Source of the DNA: Burkholderiaceae bacterium | GTDB lineage: Bacteria > Pseudomonadota > Gammaproteobacteria > Burkholderiales > Burkholderiaceae_C | Direction of reading: 5' to 3' | Length of the DNA stretch: 37,167 bases | Assembly (NCBI GenBank): GCA_031253955.1 | Contig: JAIRVJ010000071.1 | Coordinates: forward strand, 1 to 37,167 | In this document: positions 7,080-15,716 of the stretch, piece by piece | Position numbering within the stretch: position 1 is the first letter of the stretch | Layout: each line of letters starts with the position of its first letter | Translations under genes and position numbers: made by a program | Notes under the pieces: model-generated | Databases searched by the model: none | Told to the model about the DNA's origin: nothing | The model's input: only the letters and a program-made list of their open reading frames with translations

Positions 7080-9380
7080 ATGAATAGGAAAAGAGTGAAG
7101 TCCGGCCTGCTGGTGCTGGCAGCGGGGGTAGGGCTTGTTGCGGCAAGTGCCAGCTGGGGAGCGGAATCCCTGCAGGATGTCATGAAGCGCAGGAACCTGT
7201 CGCAGCAGGATCTGCTGGCGGCAGCCAAGACCTACGTGCCGACCGGCAAGCGCGACGAGTTCCTTGCGCTCAGTTCCGGCGGCCAATCGGGACAGATCAT
7301 TGTTTACGGCGTCCCCTCGATGCGTATCCTCAAGTACATCGGGGTGTTCACGCCGGAACCTTGGCAAGGCTACGGCTACGACGAGGAATCGAAGGCGGTG
7401 CTGGCCGGCGGCAGGATCGACGGCAAGGACATCACCTGGGGCGACACGCACCACCCGGCCATCTCCGAAACCAACGGCGAATATGACGGCCAGTTCCTGT
7501 TCATCAACGACAAGGCCAACCCGCGCATCGCTGTGGTGGATCTGCGCGACTTCGAGACCAAGCAGATCGTGGTCAACCCGATCTTCAAGTCCGACCACGG
7601 TGGCGCCTTCGTCAGCCCGAATACCGACTACATCATCGAGGCATCCCAGTATGCCGCTCCGCTGGAGAACAAGAAGTTCTATCCGCTGGAAGAATTCAAC
7701 GACAAATATCGCGGCGGCGTGACCTACTGGAGGTTCAACCGCGAGGAAGGCCGGATTGATGTGAAGCAATCCTTCTCGGTCGAACTGCCGCCCTACAGCC
7801 AGGATCTTTCCGACTTCGGCAAAGGCCCGTCCGACGGCTGGTCGTTCACCAACTCGTTTTGCTCCGAGCGTTATGTCGGCGGCATCGAGAAAGGCCGTCC
7901 GCCCTATGAGGCCGGCTGCTCGGCCAAGGACACCGACTATCTGCATGTGATCAACTGGAAAAAAGCCGTCGAGCTGTTCAAGCAGGGCAAGACCAAGAAG
8001 ATCAACGGCCACGACGTGATCATGATGGATACCGCCATCAAAGAAGGCATCCTGTACCTGATTCCGGAAGCCAAGTCGCCGCACGGCGTGGACGTGACCC
8101 CAGACGGCAAATACATCGTCGTTGCCGGCAAACTCGATACTCACGTATCGGTATTTGACTTCGACAAGATCATGGCGGCCATCAAAGCCGGCAAGATCGA
8201 GTCCAGGGATCCGTATGGCATCCCGGTCCTGAGCATGAAAGATACGCTGCATAACCAGGTGGAGCTTGGCCTCGGCCCGCTGCATACGCAGTTCGACTCC
8301 AAGCCTTGCATCGCTTACACGTCGCTGTATGTGGACAGCCAGGTCGCCAAGTGGGATTTCTGTGATGGCAAGGTGCTCGACAAGATTTCCGTCCACTACA
8401 ACATCGGCCACCTGATGACCATGGAGGGCGATTCGACCAAACCCAAGGGTCATTACCTCGTTGCCCTGAACAAACTGGCGATTGACCGCTTCAACCCGGT
8501 CGGCCCGCTGCACCCGCAGAACCACCAGTTGATCGACATCAGCAACGACAAGATGGTGCTCTTGTACGACATGCCGATTCCGCTGGGCGAGCCGCACTAC
8601 ACGGTGGCGATCGCTGCCGACAAGCTCAAGCCTGGCATCCGGTATGCGGTCGGCACCAACAGCCGCACCGACAAGCCTTCGCCCTACGCCGTGCGCGCCG
8701 GCGAGGAAAAAACGGTGCGCGAGGGTAACAAGGTCACGGTCTACGGTACCGCGATCCGCTCGCACTTCACGCCGGAAACCATTGAGGCGGAAGTCGGCGA
8801 CGAGGTCACCATCCATCTGACCAACCTTGAACGCGCCGAGGACGAAACGCACGGCTTCACGGTATCGACCTACAACGTCCATGCCTCTCTTGAGCCGGGC
8901 AAGACCATCTCGGTGAAATTCAAGGCTGATAAGGAAGGCGTCTATCCGTACTACTGCACCGAGTTCTGCTCCGCGCTGCACCTCGAAATGCAGGGTTACC
9001 TGCTGGTCAAGCCCAAGGGCTGGAAACCGACCCAGGCGGCGACACTGGCCGCGCAGTCCTACACTGAGCAGGACTACAAGAATCAGTTGAAGAAAGTCGC
9101 CGACACCCAGGCCGTGATCGACTCCGTGGTGGCTTACATCACCAGCACCAACTACAAGGACTTCCCGGAAGCAGTCGCCATGGTGGATGACGCCTTCGAC
9201 CAAGCCGGCAAGATCCCCGATGTGAAGGCCAAGGCTGAAGCCGCGGCGGCCAAGAAGGATTGGGCCAATGCCGTCCTCTGGGCCGAGCAGATCTGGCAAT
9301 ACCAGGTCAAGACCGCCGACCTTGGCTTGCGCGCCAAGACCTACCTGGAGCAAAATCCGGGAACCAAAAAAATCAAGTAG
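7080..9380 (+). CDS. nosZ: Nitrous oxide reductase, clade II (Sec-exported) NosZ
   Basis: Periplasmic copper enzyme reducing N2O to N2. The 766-residue protein starts with a Sec-type signal (basic MNRKRVK, hydrophobic core, ASASWGA cleavage around residue 28) and lacks the twin-arginine motif of clade I. An N-terminal beta-propeller carries seven histidines expected for the CuZ centre: His124 and 125 (DTHHP), 173 (DHGGA), 335 (SPHGVD), 402 (GPLHTQF), 444 (GHL), 506 (EPHYTV). The CuA cupredoxin domain has His591, Cys626, Cys630, His634 and Met637 (CTEFCSALHLEM). About 110 helical, Lys/Ala-rich residues follow CuA, without a haem motif. AGGAG at 7069-7073 fixes the start. It is first in the nos cluster. 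Confidence 0.98.
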   Translation: MNRKRVKSGLLVLAAGVGLVAASASWGAESLQDVMKRRNLSQQDLLAAAKTYVPTGKRDEFLALSSGGQSGQIIVYGVPSMRILKYIGVFTPEPWQGYGYDEESKAVLAGGRIDGKDITWGDTHHPAISETNGEYDGQFLFINDKANPRIAVVDLRDFETKQIVVNPIFKSDHGGAFVSPNTDYIIEASQYAAPLENKKFYPLEEFNDKYRGGVTYWRFNREEGRIDVKQSFSVELPPYSQDLSDFGKGPSDGWSFTNSFCSERYVGGIEKGRPPYEAGCSAKDTDYLHVINWKKAVELFKQGKTKKINGHDVIMMDTAIKEGILYLIPEAKSPHGVDVTPDGKYIVVAGKLDTHVSVFDFDKIMAAIKAGKIESRDPYGIPVLSMKDTLHNQVELGLGPLHTQFDSKPCIAYTSLYVDSQVAKWDFCDGKVLDKISVHYNIGHLMTMEGDSTKPKGHYLVALNKLAIDRFNPVGPLHPQNHQLIDISNDKMVLLYDMPIPLGEPHYTVAIAADKLKPGIRYAVGTNSRTDKPSPYAVRAGEEKTVREGNKVTVYGTAIRSHFTPETIEAEVGDEVTIHLTNLERAEDETHGFTVSTYNVHASLEPGKTISVKFKADKEGVYPYYCTEFCSALHLEMQGYLLVKPKGWKPTQAATLAAQSYTEQDYKNQLKKVADTQAVIDSVVAYITSTNYKDFPEAVAMVDDAFDQAGKIPDVKAKAEAAAAKKDWANAVLWAEQIWQYQVKTADLGLRAKTYLEQNPGTKKIK

Positions 9381-9404
9381 GCTCTAACAGAGCGAACGGT
9401 ACTG

Positions 9405-9427
9405 GCGGGCGGCTGCGGGCCGCCCGC
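9405..9427 (+). terminator. GC-rich hairpin between nosZ and the first cytochrome gene
   Basis: A perfect 9-base stem (gcgggcggc / gccgcccgc) with a 5-base loop, followed by ttccttt. The weak U-run suggests partial termination or 3'-end protection of the nosZ message rather than a full stop, since the downstream genes belong to the same pathway. Confidence 0.5.
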
Positions 9428-9451
9428 TTCCTTTGATCTCAGGGAGAAAAA

Positions 9452-9769
9452 ATGAAACCCCAGTTGCTGATCTTCGCGGCGCTCATGGCGCTTGCCGCCA
9501 ACCCGGTCTTGGCCGCTCCCGATGGCGCCAAGCTTTTTCAGGACAAGACCTGCTGGTCGTGCCACGGCAAGGACGCCAAAAAGCCCCTCCTGCCCGAGTA
9601 TCCGAAGATCGCCGGGCAAAGCGCCAAGTACGCCGAGATGCAAATGCACGACATCAAGAGCGGCAAGCGCGCCAACGGCAACACTGCCGCCATGAAGGCC
9701 ATCATGGTACTGGTCAATGACGACGAAATCAAAATTCTCGCCGAGTACCTTTCCAAAATGCAGCCTTGA
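9452..9769 (+). CDS. Periplasmic monohaem cytochrome c
   Basis: A 105-residue protein with a Sec signal peptide ending at ANPVLA (about residue 21) and one haem-binding CWSCH motif (Cys34, Cys37, His38). Met residues in the second half (for example in KYAEMQMHD or AAMKAIM) could supply the sixth ligand. The pattern PKIAGQSAKYAEMQMHDIKSGKR followed by a C-terminal helix (DDEIKILAEYLSKMQP) is that of class I cytochromes of the c553/c4 type. The ribosome binding site AGGGAG lies just upstream. Placed directly after nosZ, it is a likely electron donor to CuA, like the NosC cytochromes of epsilonproteobacterial clusters, although one-to-one equivalence is not shown. Confidence 0.93.
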   Translation: MKPQLLIFAALMALAANPVLAAPDGAKLFQDKTCWSCHGKDAKKPLLPEYPKIAGQSAKYAEMQMHDIKSGKRANGNTAAMKAIMVLVNDDEIKILAEYLSKMQP

Positions 9770-9870
9770 AAACCCACACTCCAATCAGTGACACAAGGCG
9801 ACAGCGATGCAAGGCAACCGGCATGTTGCCTAGAATGCAACCCAGTCACCCGTCCAAGAGGAAGAAAGCC

Positions 9871-10599
9871 ATGAAAAAGCATGTAATCCTGACCGCCGCA
9901 TTGCTCGGCGGCTCACTGGCCTTGGCCCAGGTGCCGGTCAAGAAATCCGGAATCGAGGCGCAAGGCTATCAGTGGAACGCCCAGGAAGGTGAGAAGATTG
10001 AAGCCTTGCACAAGAAAGGCGACATCAAGAACGGCGAGGAAGCCTATGAAGTCTGCGGCGCCTGTCACCTGCCTTCCGGCGCCGGACGGCCCGACGGCAC
10101 CTTTCCGCAGCTGGCCGGTCAGCACAGCACGGTGCTGATCAAGCAGATGGCCGACATTCGTGAAGGCCTGCGCGACAACCCGACCATGTATCCGTTCGCC
10201 AAGGTGCTGACCGATCCGCAGGAGCTGGCCGATGTCTCGGCTTATATCCAGAGCCTGTGCATTCCGACCAACCACGGCAAATACGAGGGCGCGGACGCAG
10301 CCGTGCAAATCGCCACCGGCAGGGATCTGTACGAGAAGGAATGCAAGACTTGTCATGGCGTCAACGGCGAGGGCGACAAGGAAAAGTTCTATCCGGTCAT
10401 TGCAGGCCAGCACTACAAGTACCTGCTGCGCCAAATGACGGATATCCGGGACGGCAAGCGCCGCAACGCCAACCCTGACATGGTGACGATCATCAAGAAG
10501 TACGACGACAAGCAGTTGGTGGCTATTTCCGCCTTCCAGTCCAGCATGACGATGCCTGGCGCCATGTGCAAGCCCGCCGCTGCTCCCAAGAAAAAGTGA
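9871..10599 (+). CDS. Periplasmic dihaem cytochrome c (c4-like)
   Basis: A 242-residue protein with a signal peptide cleaved near LALAQ (residue 20) and two CXXCH motifs: CGACH at 62-66 and CKTCH at 158-162. The two halves are similar (FPQLAGQHSTVLIKQMADIREGLR and YPVIAGQHYKYLLRQMTDIRDGKR), showing a duplicated class I fold as in cytochrome c4. The frame is open upstream to 9766, but the ATG at 9871 follows an AAGAGGAAG site and begins the signal peptide. It probably relays electrons from the quinone-side NosB/G/H proteins to NosZ, alone or with the monohaem cytochrome. The C-terminus is lysine-rich. Confidence 0.93.
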   Translation: MKKHVILTAALLGGSLALAQVPVKKSGIEAQGYQWNAQEGEKIEALHKKGDIKNGEEAYEVCGACHLPSGAGRPDGTFPQLAGQHSTVLIKQMADIREGLRDNPTMYPFAKVLTDPQELADVSAYIQSLCIPTNHGKYEGADAAVQIATGRDLYEKECKTCHGVNGEGDKEKFYPVIAGQHYKYLLRQMTDIRDGKRRNANPDMVTIIKKYDDKQLVAISAFQSSMTMPGAMCKPAAAPKKK

Positions 10600-10603
10600 C
10601 GGC

Positions 10604-10629
10604 ACGGCGGCAGACTACGCCGCCGTTTT
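10604..10629 (+). terminator. Hairpin between the dihaem cytochrome gene and nosB
   Basis: An 8-base stem (acggcggc / gccgccgt) with a 7-base loop, followed by TTT. Like the hairpin at 9405-9427 it could reduce transcription into the downstream maturation genes or stabilise the upstream message. Confidence 0.45.
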
Positions 10630-10649
10630 CCTGATGCAGAGAATGTTGT

Positions 10650-11633
10650 ATGTCTGACAAGAAGAGCGCAAATGTCTTGGTTGGTGGCCTGACGCTGGCA
10701 GCCTTGCTGCTGATGATCGTGGCCTATTTCGTGCCGATCTGGTGGGTTTCCCTGACCGCGCCGAACTATCCCAAGGACGCTTTTCCGGACGGCATCCGCA
10801 TTCATTTCCACTTCGATGGCGTCTATAACGGCTGCAAAACAGCCGGCAAGAGCAGCCGTCTGGCCAGCGAGGTCATCCAGAAAGATCTGGGGGCCGATGA
10901 CGAACGCTACAACCCGATCACCGACGCCAAGAAAGACATGAACCAGGGCGAAGGCGCGCTCGACTGCGTTCACGAGATGAACACCATCAATCACTACGTC
11001 GGCATGTACCCGATCATCACCGGAGCGCCGGTCGAAAGGCCGCTGGCCAAGTTCTTCTTTGGCTTCTTCGGCGTCATGCTGCTGGCCTTTGCCGTTACGC
11101 ACCGCAAGCTCCGTCTGGCGATTCTCGGCGCCGGGTTTGCCGCTGTGGCCGTCTGGATGGTTGTCGACCAATATGTGCTCGGCCATCTCGCCGAGCACGT
11201 CGCTGCTTACATTGATGAAGCCGGCACCTTCTTCAGGGAGCCGGAGAAAATGCAGGTTTGGGGTCACAACGTGGCGACCGCCAGCCACATTGTCATTGCG
11301 GGGCTGATCGCCGCGATGGCCGTTGTTTTTCTGGGTGTCTGGAGGATTCGGCGCTTCGAGCTTGTCCTGGCCGCGGTGCCGGCGTTGTTGCCGGTGTTTT
11401 TCGTGGTCGAATACTCGGCATGGCTCTGGGTCTTTGGCCACAATCTGAACCAGATGGGCGCTTTCACGGTCAAGCCTTTCATGCCGACCGTGTTCGGCGA
11501 AGGCAAGGTGGCCCAGTTCACCACCAATTCCTACCCCTACTGGGGCTACGGATTGCTCCTGCTGATTTTCGTTCTCCTGGCGGTCGCCTTCTTGCTGCGG
11601 CGGCAACAATTGCGGCAAGAGGCGGCTGACTGA
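10650..11633 (+). CDS. nosB: NosB, membrane protein of clade II nos clusters
   Basis: A 327-residue polytopic membrane protein. Hydrophobic segments lie near residues 9-32, 134-150, 155-178, 208-230, 237-258 and 300-318. A periplasmic loop of roughly 100 residues (33-133) holds HFHF and two cysteines (Cys62, Cys106) plus GMYPIITGAPVERPLAKFFFG. NosB is the marker membrane protein of clade II nos clusters, found between nosZ and nosD; its molecular role is not established, with electron transfer or maturation proposed. Position here (after the cytochromes, 8 bases ahead of nosD) matches. The ribosome binding site is weak. Confidence 0.88.
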   Translation: MSDKKSANVLVGGLTLAALLLMIVAYFVPIWWVSLTAPNYPKDAFPDGIRIHFHFDGVYNGCKTAGKSSRLASEVIQKDLGADDERYNPITDAKKDMNQGEGALDCVHEMNTINHYVGMYPIITGAPVERPLAKFFFGFFGVMLLAFAVTHRKLRLAILGAGFAAVAVWMVVDQYVLGHLAEHVAAYIDEAGTFFREPEKMQVWGHNVATASHIVIAGLIAAMAVVFLGVWRIRRFELVLAAVPALLPVFFVVEYSAWLWVFGHNLNQMGAFTVKPFMPTVFGEGKVAQFTTNSYPYWGYGLLLLIFVLLAVAFLLRRQQLRQEAAD

Positions 11634-11641
11634 AAACGGTC

Positions 11642-13027
11642 ATGCGGGCGCGCCCATTTCTGCTGCTGTCTCTTGCCTTGACGCTGGCGGTCATCGGCGG
11701 GCGCATCGGTTTCGGCCAGGTGATCGGCAGCGAGACGGAAAACAGTCCGGTCACGGCGAACTCTGCTGCGGAGGACATGGGCGCGCTGCGCGTTGACGTC
11801 GACAAGCCGAAGCCGATTTTCATGCTCATCGAACGCGATCGGCGCATCTATGGGCTGAAACCCTTTCAGGAACTGGTGGATGCCGCCCCGGCTGGATCGG
11901 TGCTCAAGCCCCTGCCCGGCCAGTATGCCGGGCCGGTCACCATGACCAAGCCGCTCATCATCGACGGCGGCGGCCAGGTCACCATCGATGCCGGCGACCG
12001 CGGCACCGTGTTCACGCTCAAGACCAGCGGCGCCACGCTGCGCGGCCTGCACCTGACCGGATCGGGCGACTCTCACGATACCGACGACTCGTGCCTGGAC
12101 GTGCGCGGCAATCGCAACACCATCGAAAAAATCACCATCGACAACTGCCTGTTCGGCATCGACCTCAAGCAATCCAACGACAACGTCGTGCGGGGCAACA
12201 CCGTGCGCTCCAAGCCGGTTGATCTGGGCATACGCGGCGACGGCATCCGGCTGTGGTACAGCCGGCGCAATCTGATCGAGGGTAACCAGGTGGTGGATTC
12301 GCGCGATATGGTGGCCTGGTACTCGCACGACAACATCTACCGCAACAACATCGGTCTGCGCAGCCGCTACTCGATCCACTTCATGTTCGCCAACAACAAC
12401 GTCGTCGAAGGCAACCACTTTCAGGACAACTCCGTCGGCGTGTACTTCATGTTCACGGAAGGCGGCGTCATGCGTAACAACGTGATCTCGCACGCCACCG
12501 GCGCGACCGGCATGGCGATCGGCTTCAAGGAATCGTCCGGCACGCTGATCGAGGGCAACACGATCATCTACTGCGCCGTCGGCATCGGCTCGGACCTGTC
12601 GCCGTTCCAGCCGGGCAGCAAGGTCACCATCCGGGGCAACCGCTTTGCCTACAATGGCATCGGCATCCTTTTCAACAGCGAGCGGGGCGGCAACGAAATG
12701 CTGGGCAACGACTTCGAAGGCAACATCACCCATGTGGCCTACGGCGCCGGGCGGGCGGCGGTCGCACGCAATAACTGGAACGGCAACTACTGGGACGACT
12801 ATCAGGGCTTCGACCGCAATAACGACGGCGTCGGCGACACGCCTTACGAGATGCGCGCCTTTGCCGACAGCATCTGGATGGAAATGCCGGCAGCGCGCTT
12901 CTTCAAATCAAGCCCAGCCATGGAATTGCTGGATTTTCTTGAGCGGCTGGCTCCGTTCTCGACGCCGGATCTTCTCCTCAAGGATAATGCGCCGAGCTTT
13001 CATCCGGTGCTGGGGAGCGGATCGTGA
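11642..13027 (+). CDS. nosD: NosD, periplasmic copper-site maturation protein
   Basis: A 461-residue exported protein with an N-terminal signal or anchor (RPFLLLSLALTLAVIGG). It has a right-handed parallel beta-helix with many GN-x-I/V rungs (for example RRNLIEGN, NNVVEGN, GTLIEGN). It ends with the NosD-specific NYWDDYQGFDRNNDGVGD, then a C-terminal helix around MELLDFLERLAPF. NosD works with the NosF/NosY ABC proteins to supply sulfur or copper for CuZ assembly in apo-NosZ. The N-terminus has about 60 residues ahead of the first beta-helix rung, more than the second NosD at the cluster end. The stop overlaps the GTG start of nosG. Confidence 0.95.
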   Translation: MRARPFLLLSLALTLAVIGGRIGFGQVIGSETENSPVTANSAAEDMGALRVDVDKPKPIFMLIERDRRIYGLKPFQELVDAAPAGSVLKPLPGQYAGPVTMTKPLIIDGGGQVTIDAGDRGTVFTLKTSGATLRGLHLTGSGDSHDTDDSCLDVRGNRNTIEKITIDNCLFGIDLKQSNDNVVRGNTVRSKPVDLGIRGDGIRLWYSRRNLIEGNQVVDSRDMVAWYSHDNIYRNNIGLRSRYSIHFMFANNNVVEGNHFQDNSVGVYFMFTEGGVMRNNVISHATGATGMAIGFKESSGTLIEGNTIIYCAVGIGSDLSPFQPGSKVTIRGNRFAYNGIGILFNSERGGNEMLGNDFEGNITHVAYGAGRAAVARNNWNGNYWDDYQGFDRNNDGVGDTPYEMRAFADSIWMEMPAARFFKSSPAMELLDFLERLAPFSTPDLLLKDNAPSFHPVLGSGS

Positions 13028-13842
13028 GCGGCGCCGCGCCGCCCGGACGGCGGCAGTCCCGCCGGCGCATTTTGCGCACCCTCTTGCTGGCCGGCGGCGT
13101 GTTCGGCGCCTCCATGTCGGGTTACCTGCCGCTTGCCTACGCCAAGAAAGAGCGTTTGCGCCCGCCGGGCGCGCTGGACGAAAAGGATTTTCTGGCGTCC
13201 TGTATCAAATGTGGACAGTGCGTGCAAGTCTGCCCGGTGCAGGCCATCAAACTGGCCGATCTGGTCGATGGCTTTGGCGTCGGCACGCCCCATATCGAGG
13301 CACGTGAGCAGGCCTGCGATTTTTCTTGCGATGTGGCTCAGTGCATCCTCGCCTGCCCTACCGGGGCGCTGGTTTATGAGAAGCCGGAATTTATGTCGGT
13401 GCGGCCCGGCGCGCCGCTAGCGGAAAAACCGACGCTGCTGGCCAAAGAACACGATGCCGAGCCTACCCTCAACCTCAAAGAGCGCATAGGCGTGGCCCGG
13501 CTGACGCGCCCCGAAGGCTGTCTGGCGCGGCAGGGCAAGGGCTTCAAGGGTCAGGCGCGTGGTCCGCAGTTTCAGGGGAGACTGCGCTACTTGAGCGTGA
13601 ACCGCCGGACCCCGATCAAGGTGGCCGATCATCCCTACGATACGGCGCTGTGCGATCTCTGTGTGCAGGTTTGTCCGATCAAGGATGCGATTGCTATCGA
13701 GACCATCACCGCTTCCGATGGCAGCCAGTATCAGTCGCCCGTGGTGCATGAGCAATGCATCGGCTGCGGCGCTTGCGAAATGATCTGCCCCACCGAACCG
13801 GCCTGCATCGAGGTGATGCCTGGGCAAGGATGGCACACATGA
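13024..13842 (+). CDS. nosG: NosG, multi-[4Fe-4S] ferredoxin-type protein
   Basis: A 272-residue protein starting at GTG, overlapping the nosD stop (GTGA). The N-terminus has an arginine-rich SRRRIL followed by a hydrophobic stretch (LLLAGGVFGASMSG), suggesting Tat-type export or an anchor. Cysteine groups: 60/63/66/70 (CIKCGQCVQVCP), 98/102/107/111, 210/213/217, and 245/248/251/255 (CIGCGACEMICP) with Cys261, consistent with about four [4Fe-4S] clusters. It resembles NapG, and the proposed role is to form with NosH a menaquinol-oxidising path to the c-type cytochromes in clusters lacking NosR. Its TGA overlaps the nosH start. Confidence 0.94.
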   Translation: MSGAAPPGRRQSRRRILRTLLLAGGVFGASMSGYLPLAYAKKERLRPPGALDEKDFLASCIKCGQCVQVCPVQAIKLADLVDGFGVGTPHIEAREQACDFSCDVAQCILACPTGALVYEKPEFMSVRPGAPLAEKPTLLAKEHDAEPTLNLKERIGVARLTRPEGCLARQGKGFKGQARGPQFQGRLRYLSVNRRTPIKVADHPYDTALCDLCVQVCPIKDAIAIETITASDGSQYQSPVVHEQCIGCGACEMICPTEPACIEVMPGQGWHT

Positions 13843-14822
13843 GCCAAATCATGCGACGCCGTTTCGGCGAGCAGATTCTGCTGATGCTCGGCCGCGAGCC
13901 GGGCAAGCCGCAAGAAATCAGCGAGCGCGCCCGCCAGATTCACGAACTCAAGCGGATGACCAACAAGGCCGACTTGCAGGAAGCTAGGAAAGCGCAGCGG
14001 GAGCAAAAAGCGCCCTCCCACAAGTGGCGCAACCGCCGCTGGATCGTGCTGGCGCTGGTCAATCTGCTGTTCGTCGTTTCCTACCATTTCGATGTGCAGA
14101 TTCTGGAAGGCGCGCTGACCGCTTCCCGCTTCGCCGGCTTTCATCTCATCGACCTCAATTCGGCGCTGCAGGTGATGCTGGCGCACAAGCACGTCATTGT
14201 CAATTTGCTCATCGGCACCGGCACGGTGCTGGTCTTGTGGGCGCTGCTGGGCGGCAGGACATTCTGCTCCTGGGTCTGTCCCTACCATTTCCTGTCGGAG
14301 CTGGCCGAGAAAATCCATCTGCGGCTGGTCAAGATGAAGCTGGTCACCGACCAAACCATCGACCGCCGGCTGCGCAGCCTGTTCTGGCTGCTGTTTGCCG
14401 CGCTGGCGCTGGTGACCGGCTACACGGTCTATGAGGCCATTTCGCCGACCGGCATCGTTTCGCGCGCGCTCATCTACGGCCCCGGCCTTGCCCTGCTCTG
14501 GGTGCTGGCGCTGCTCGCGTTCGAGATTTTCTTTTCGCGCCGCGCTTGGTGCCGCTACGTTTGCCCGATCGGCCTGACCTATGGCGTGGTCGGCATTATT
14601 TCGCCGGTGCGCGTCAAATACACGCTCGAAGCGTGCCTGCACGAAGGCGACTGCCGCAAGGTCTGCCTGGTGCCGCACGTGCTGGATACCGTTATCAAGG
14701 GCCGCGCGGTCGATGCCGAAGTGCCCATCGGGTCTGACTGCACGCGCTGCGGCTTGTGCGTGGATGCTTGCCCGACCGGCTCGCTGAAATTTGAAGTCAA
14801 GGGTTTGAGCAAACTGCTCTGA
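13839..14822 (+). CDS. nosH: NosH, NapH-like membrane iron-sulfur protein
   Basis: A 327-residue inner-membrane protein. A long soluble N-terminus (about 65 residues) precedes transmembrane segments near 68-84, 118-137, 183-205, 213-233 and probably 255-270. Cytoplasmic motifs CSWVCP (Cys143, Cys147) and WCRYVCPIG are the NapH/NosR-type cysteine pairs. At the C-terminus CLHEGDCRKVC and CTRCGLCVDACP supply cysteines for two [4Fe-4S] clusters. It is expected to oxidise quinol together with NosG. ATGA overlap with nosG sets the start at 13839; an upstream in-frame ATG at 13830 is possible. No FMN-binding domain of NosR is present. Confidence 0.94.
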   Translation: MSQIMRRRFGEQILLMLGREPGKPQEISERARQIHELKRMTNKADLQEARKAQREQKAPSHKWRNRRWIVLALVNLLFVVSYHFDVQILEGALTASRFAGFHLIDLNSALQVMLAHKHVIVNLLIGTGTVLVLWALLGGRTFCSWVCPYHFLSELAEKIHLRLVKMKLVTDQTIDRRLRSLFWLLFAALALVTGYTVYEAISPTGIVSRALIYGPGLALLWVLALLAFEIFFSRRAWCRYVCPIGLTYGVVGIISPVRVKYTLEACLHEGDCRKVCLVPHVLDTVIKGRAVDAEVPIGSDCTRCGLCVDACPTGSLKFEVKGLSKLL

Positions 14823-14849
14823 GCTTGGCAAAACCTTCCCGGGAAATCC

Positions 14850-15716
14850 ATGATCCGTTTCGACAGCGTTGTCAAGACCTTCCGCCGCGCCCGTGTGCTC
14901 GATGGCATCAGCCTGGAAATCGCGCTCGGCGAGCGCGTGGCCCTGATCGGCTCCAACGGCGCCGGCAAGACCACGCTGATCCGCTGTCTGCTGGGCGAGT
15001 ATGCCCATGAAGGGCAAGTCACCATCGACGGCCATCACCCGCGCCGCGAGCGCACGCGGGTGCTCCGGGAAATCGGTTTCGTACCGCAGTTGCCGCCGCC
15101 GCTGAAAATGCCGGTCGGTCAACTGATCGCCTTTGCCGCCAGGTTGTGCGGCACCGATCCGCAACGCATTGTCGATCTGGCCAGCCGCCTCGGCCTGGAT
15201 ACGGCCCCGATTCTGAACCGGCAGTTCATCCGGCTTTCCGGTGGCATGAAGCAGAAACTGCTGATCGCCATCGCGCTGGGCCGCGACGCTCGCGTGCTGG
15301 TGCTAGACGAACCGGCGGCCAACCTCGACCCGGAAGCGCGCAAGATTTTCTTCGAGCTGCTGGCCGAACGCGCTGAAGCAGCCACCATGCTGATTTCCAG
15401 CCACCGCTTGAACGAAGTGTCGGCGCTGGTCAACCGCGTGATCGAACTGGACATGGGCAAAGTTGTGCTCGACGACCGGGTGGCTGACGACGTATCGCTG
15501 TCGGGCTTGCTGGATTGCCGCATCACCGTCAAGCGCGCCGATCCGGCGCTGGCCAAGGCCTTGCTGGCCTGGCAGTTTGCCGATCTGGACGGCGGGCTGC
15601 AATGGCAGGGGCAGGTGGCCGGCCCCGACCGGCTGCGTTTTCTGGGTATGACCTCGCGTTACGTGGGCCTGATTACCGATCTCAAGCTGACGGAAATAAC
15701 GGAGACCGCGCCATGA
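14850..15716 (+). CDS. nosF: NosF, ABC-type ATPase for NosZ maturation
   Basis: A 288-residue cytoplasmic ATP-binding protein. Walker A GSNGAGKTT (residues 34-42), Q-loop FVPQL, signature LSGGMKQK, Walker B VLVLDEPAANLDP and the H-switch SSHRLNE are all intact. It pairs with the membrane protein NosY and periplasmic NosD to drive CuZ assembly. About 75 residues follow the nucleotide-binding domain. The gene begins 27 bases after nosH, and its TGA overlaps the nosL ATG, so NosF and NosL are coupled. Confidence 0.95.
   Translation: MIRFDSVVKTFRRARVLDGISLEIALGERVALIGSNGAGKTTLIRCLLGEYAHEGQVTIDGHHPRRERTRVLREIGFVPQLPPPLKMPVGQLIAFAARLCGTDPQRIVDLASRLGLDTAPILNRQFIRLSGGMKQKLLIAIALGRDARVLVLDEPAANLDPEARKIFFELLAERAEAATMLISSHRLNEVSALVNRVIELDMGKVVLDDRVADDVSLSGLLDCRITVKRADPALAKALLAWQFADLDGGLQWQGQVAGPDRLRFLGMTSRYVGLITDLKLTEITETAP

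Noticed and set aside
7011-9353. 780-codon open frame antisense to nosZ
   Set aside because: It overlaps a fully conserved nosZ with all copper ligands, has no signal or domain, and is explained by codon bias.
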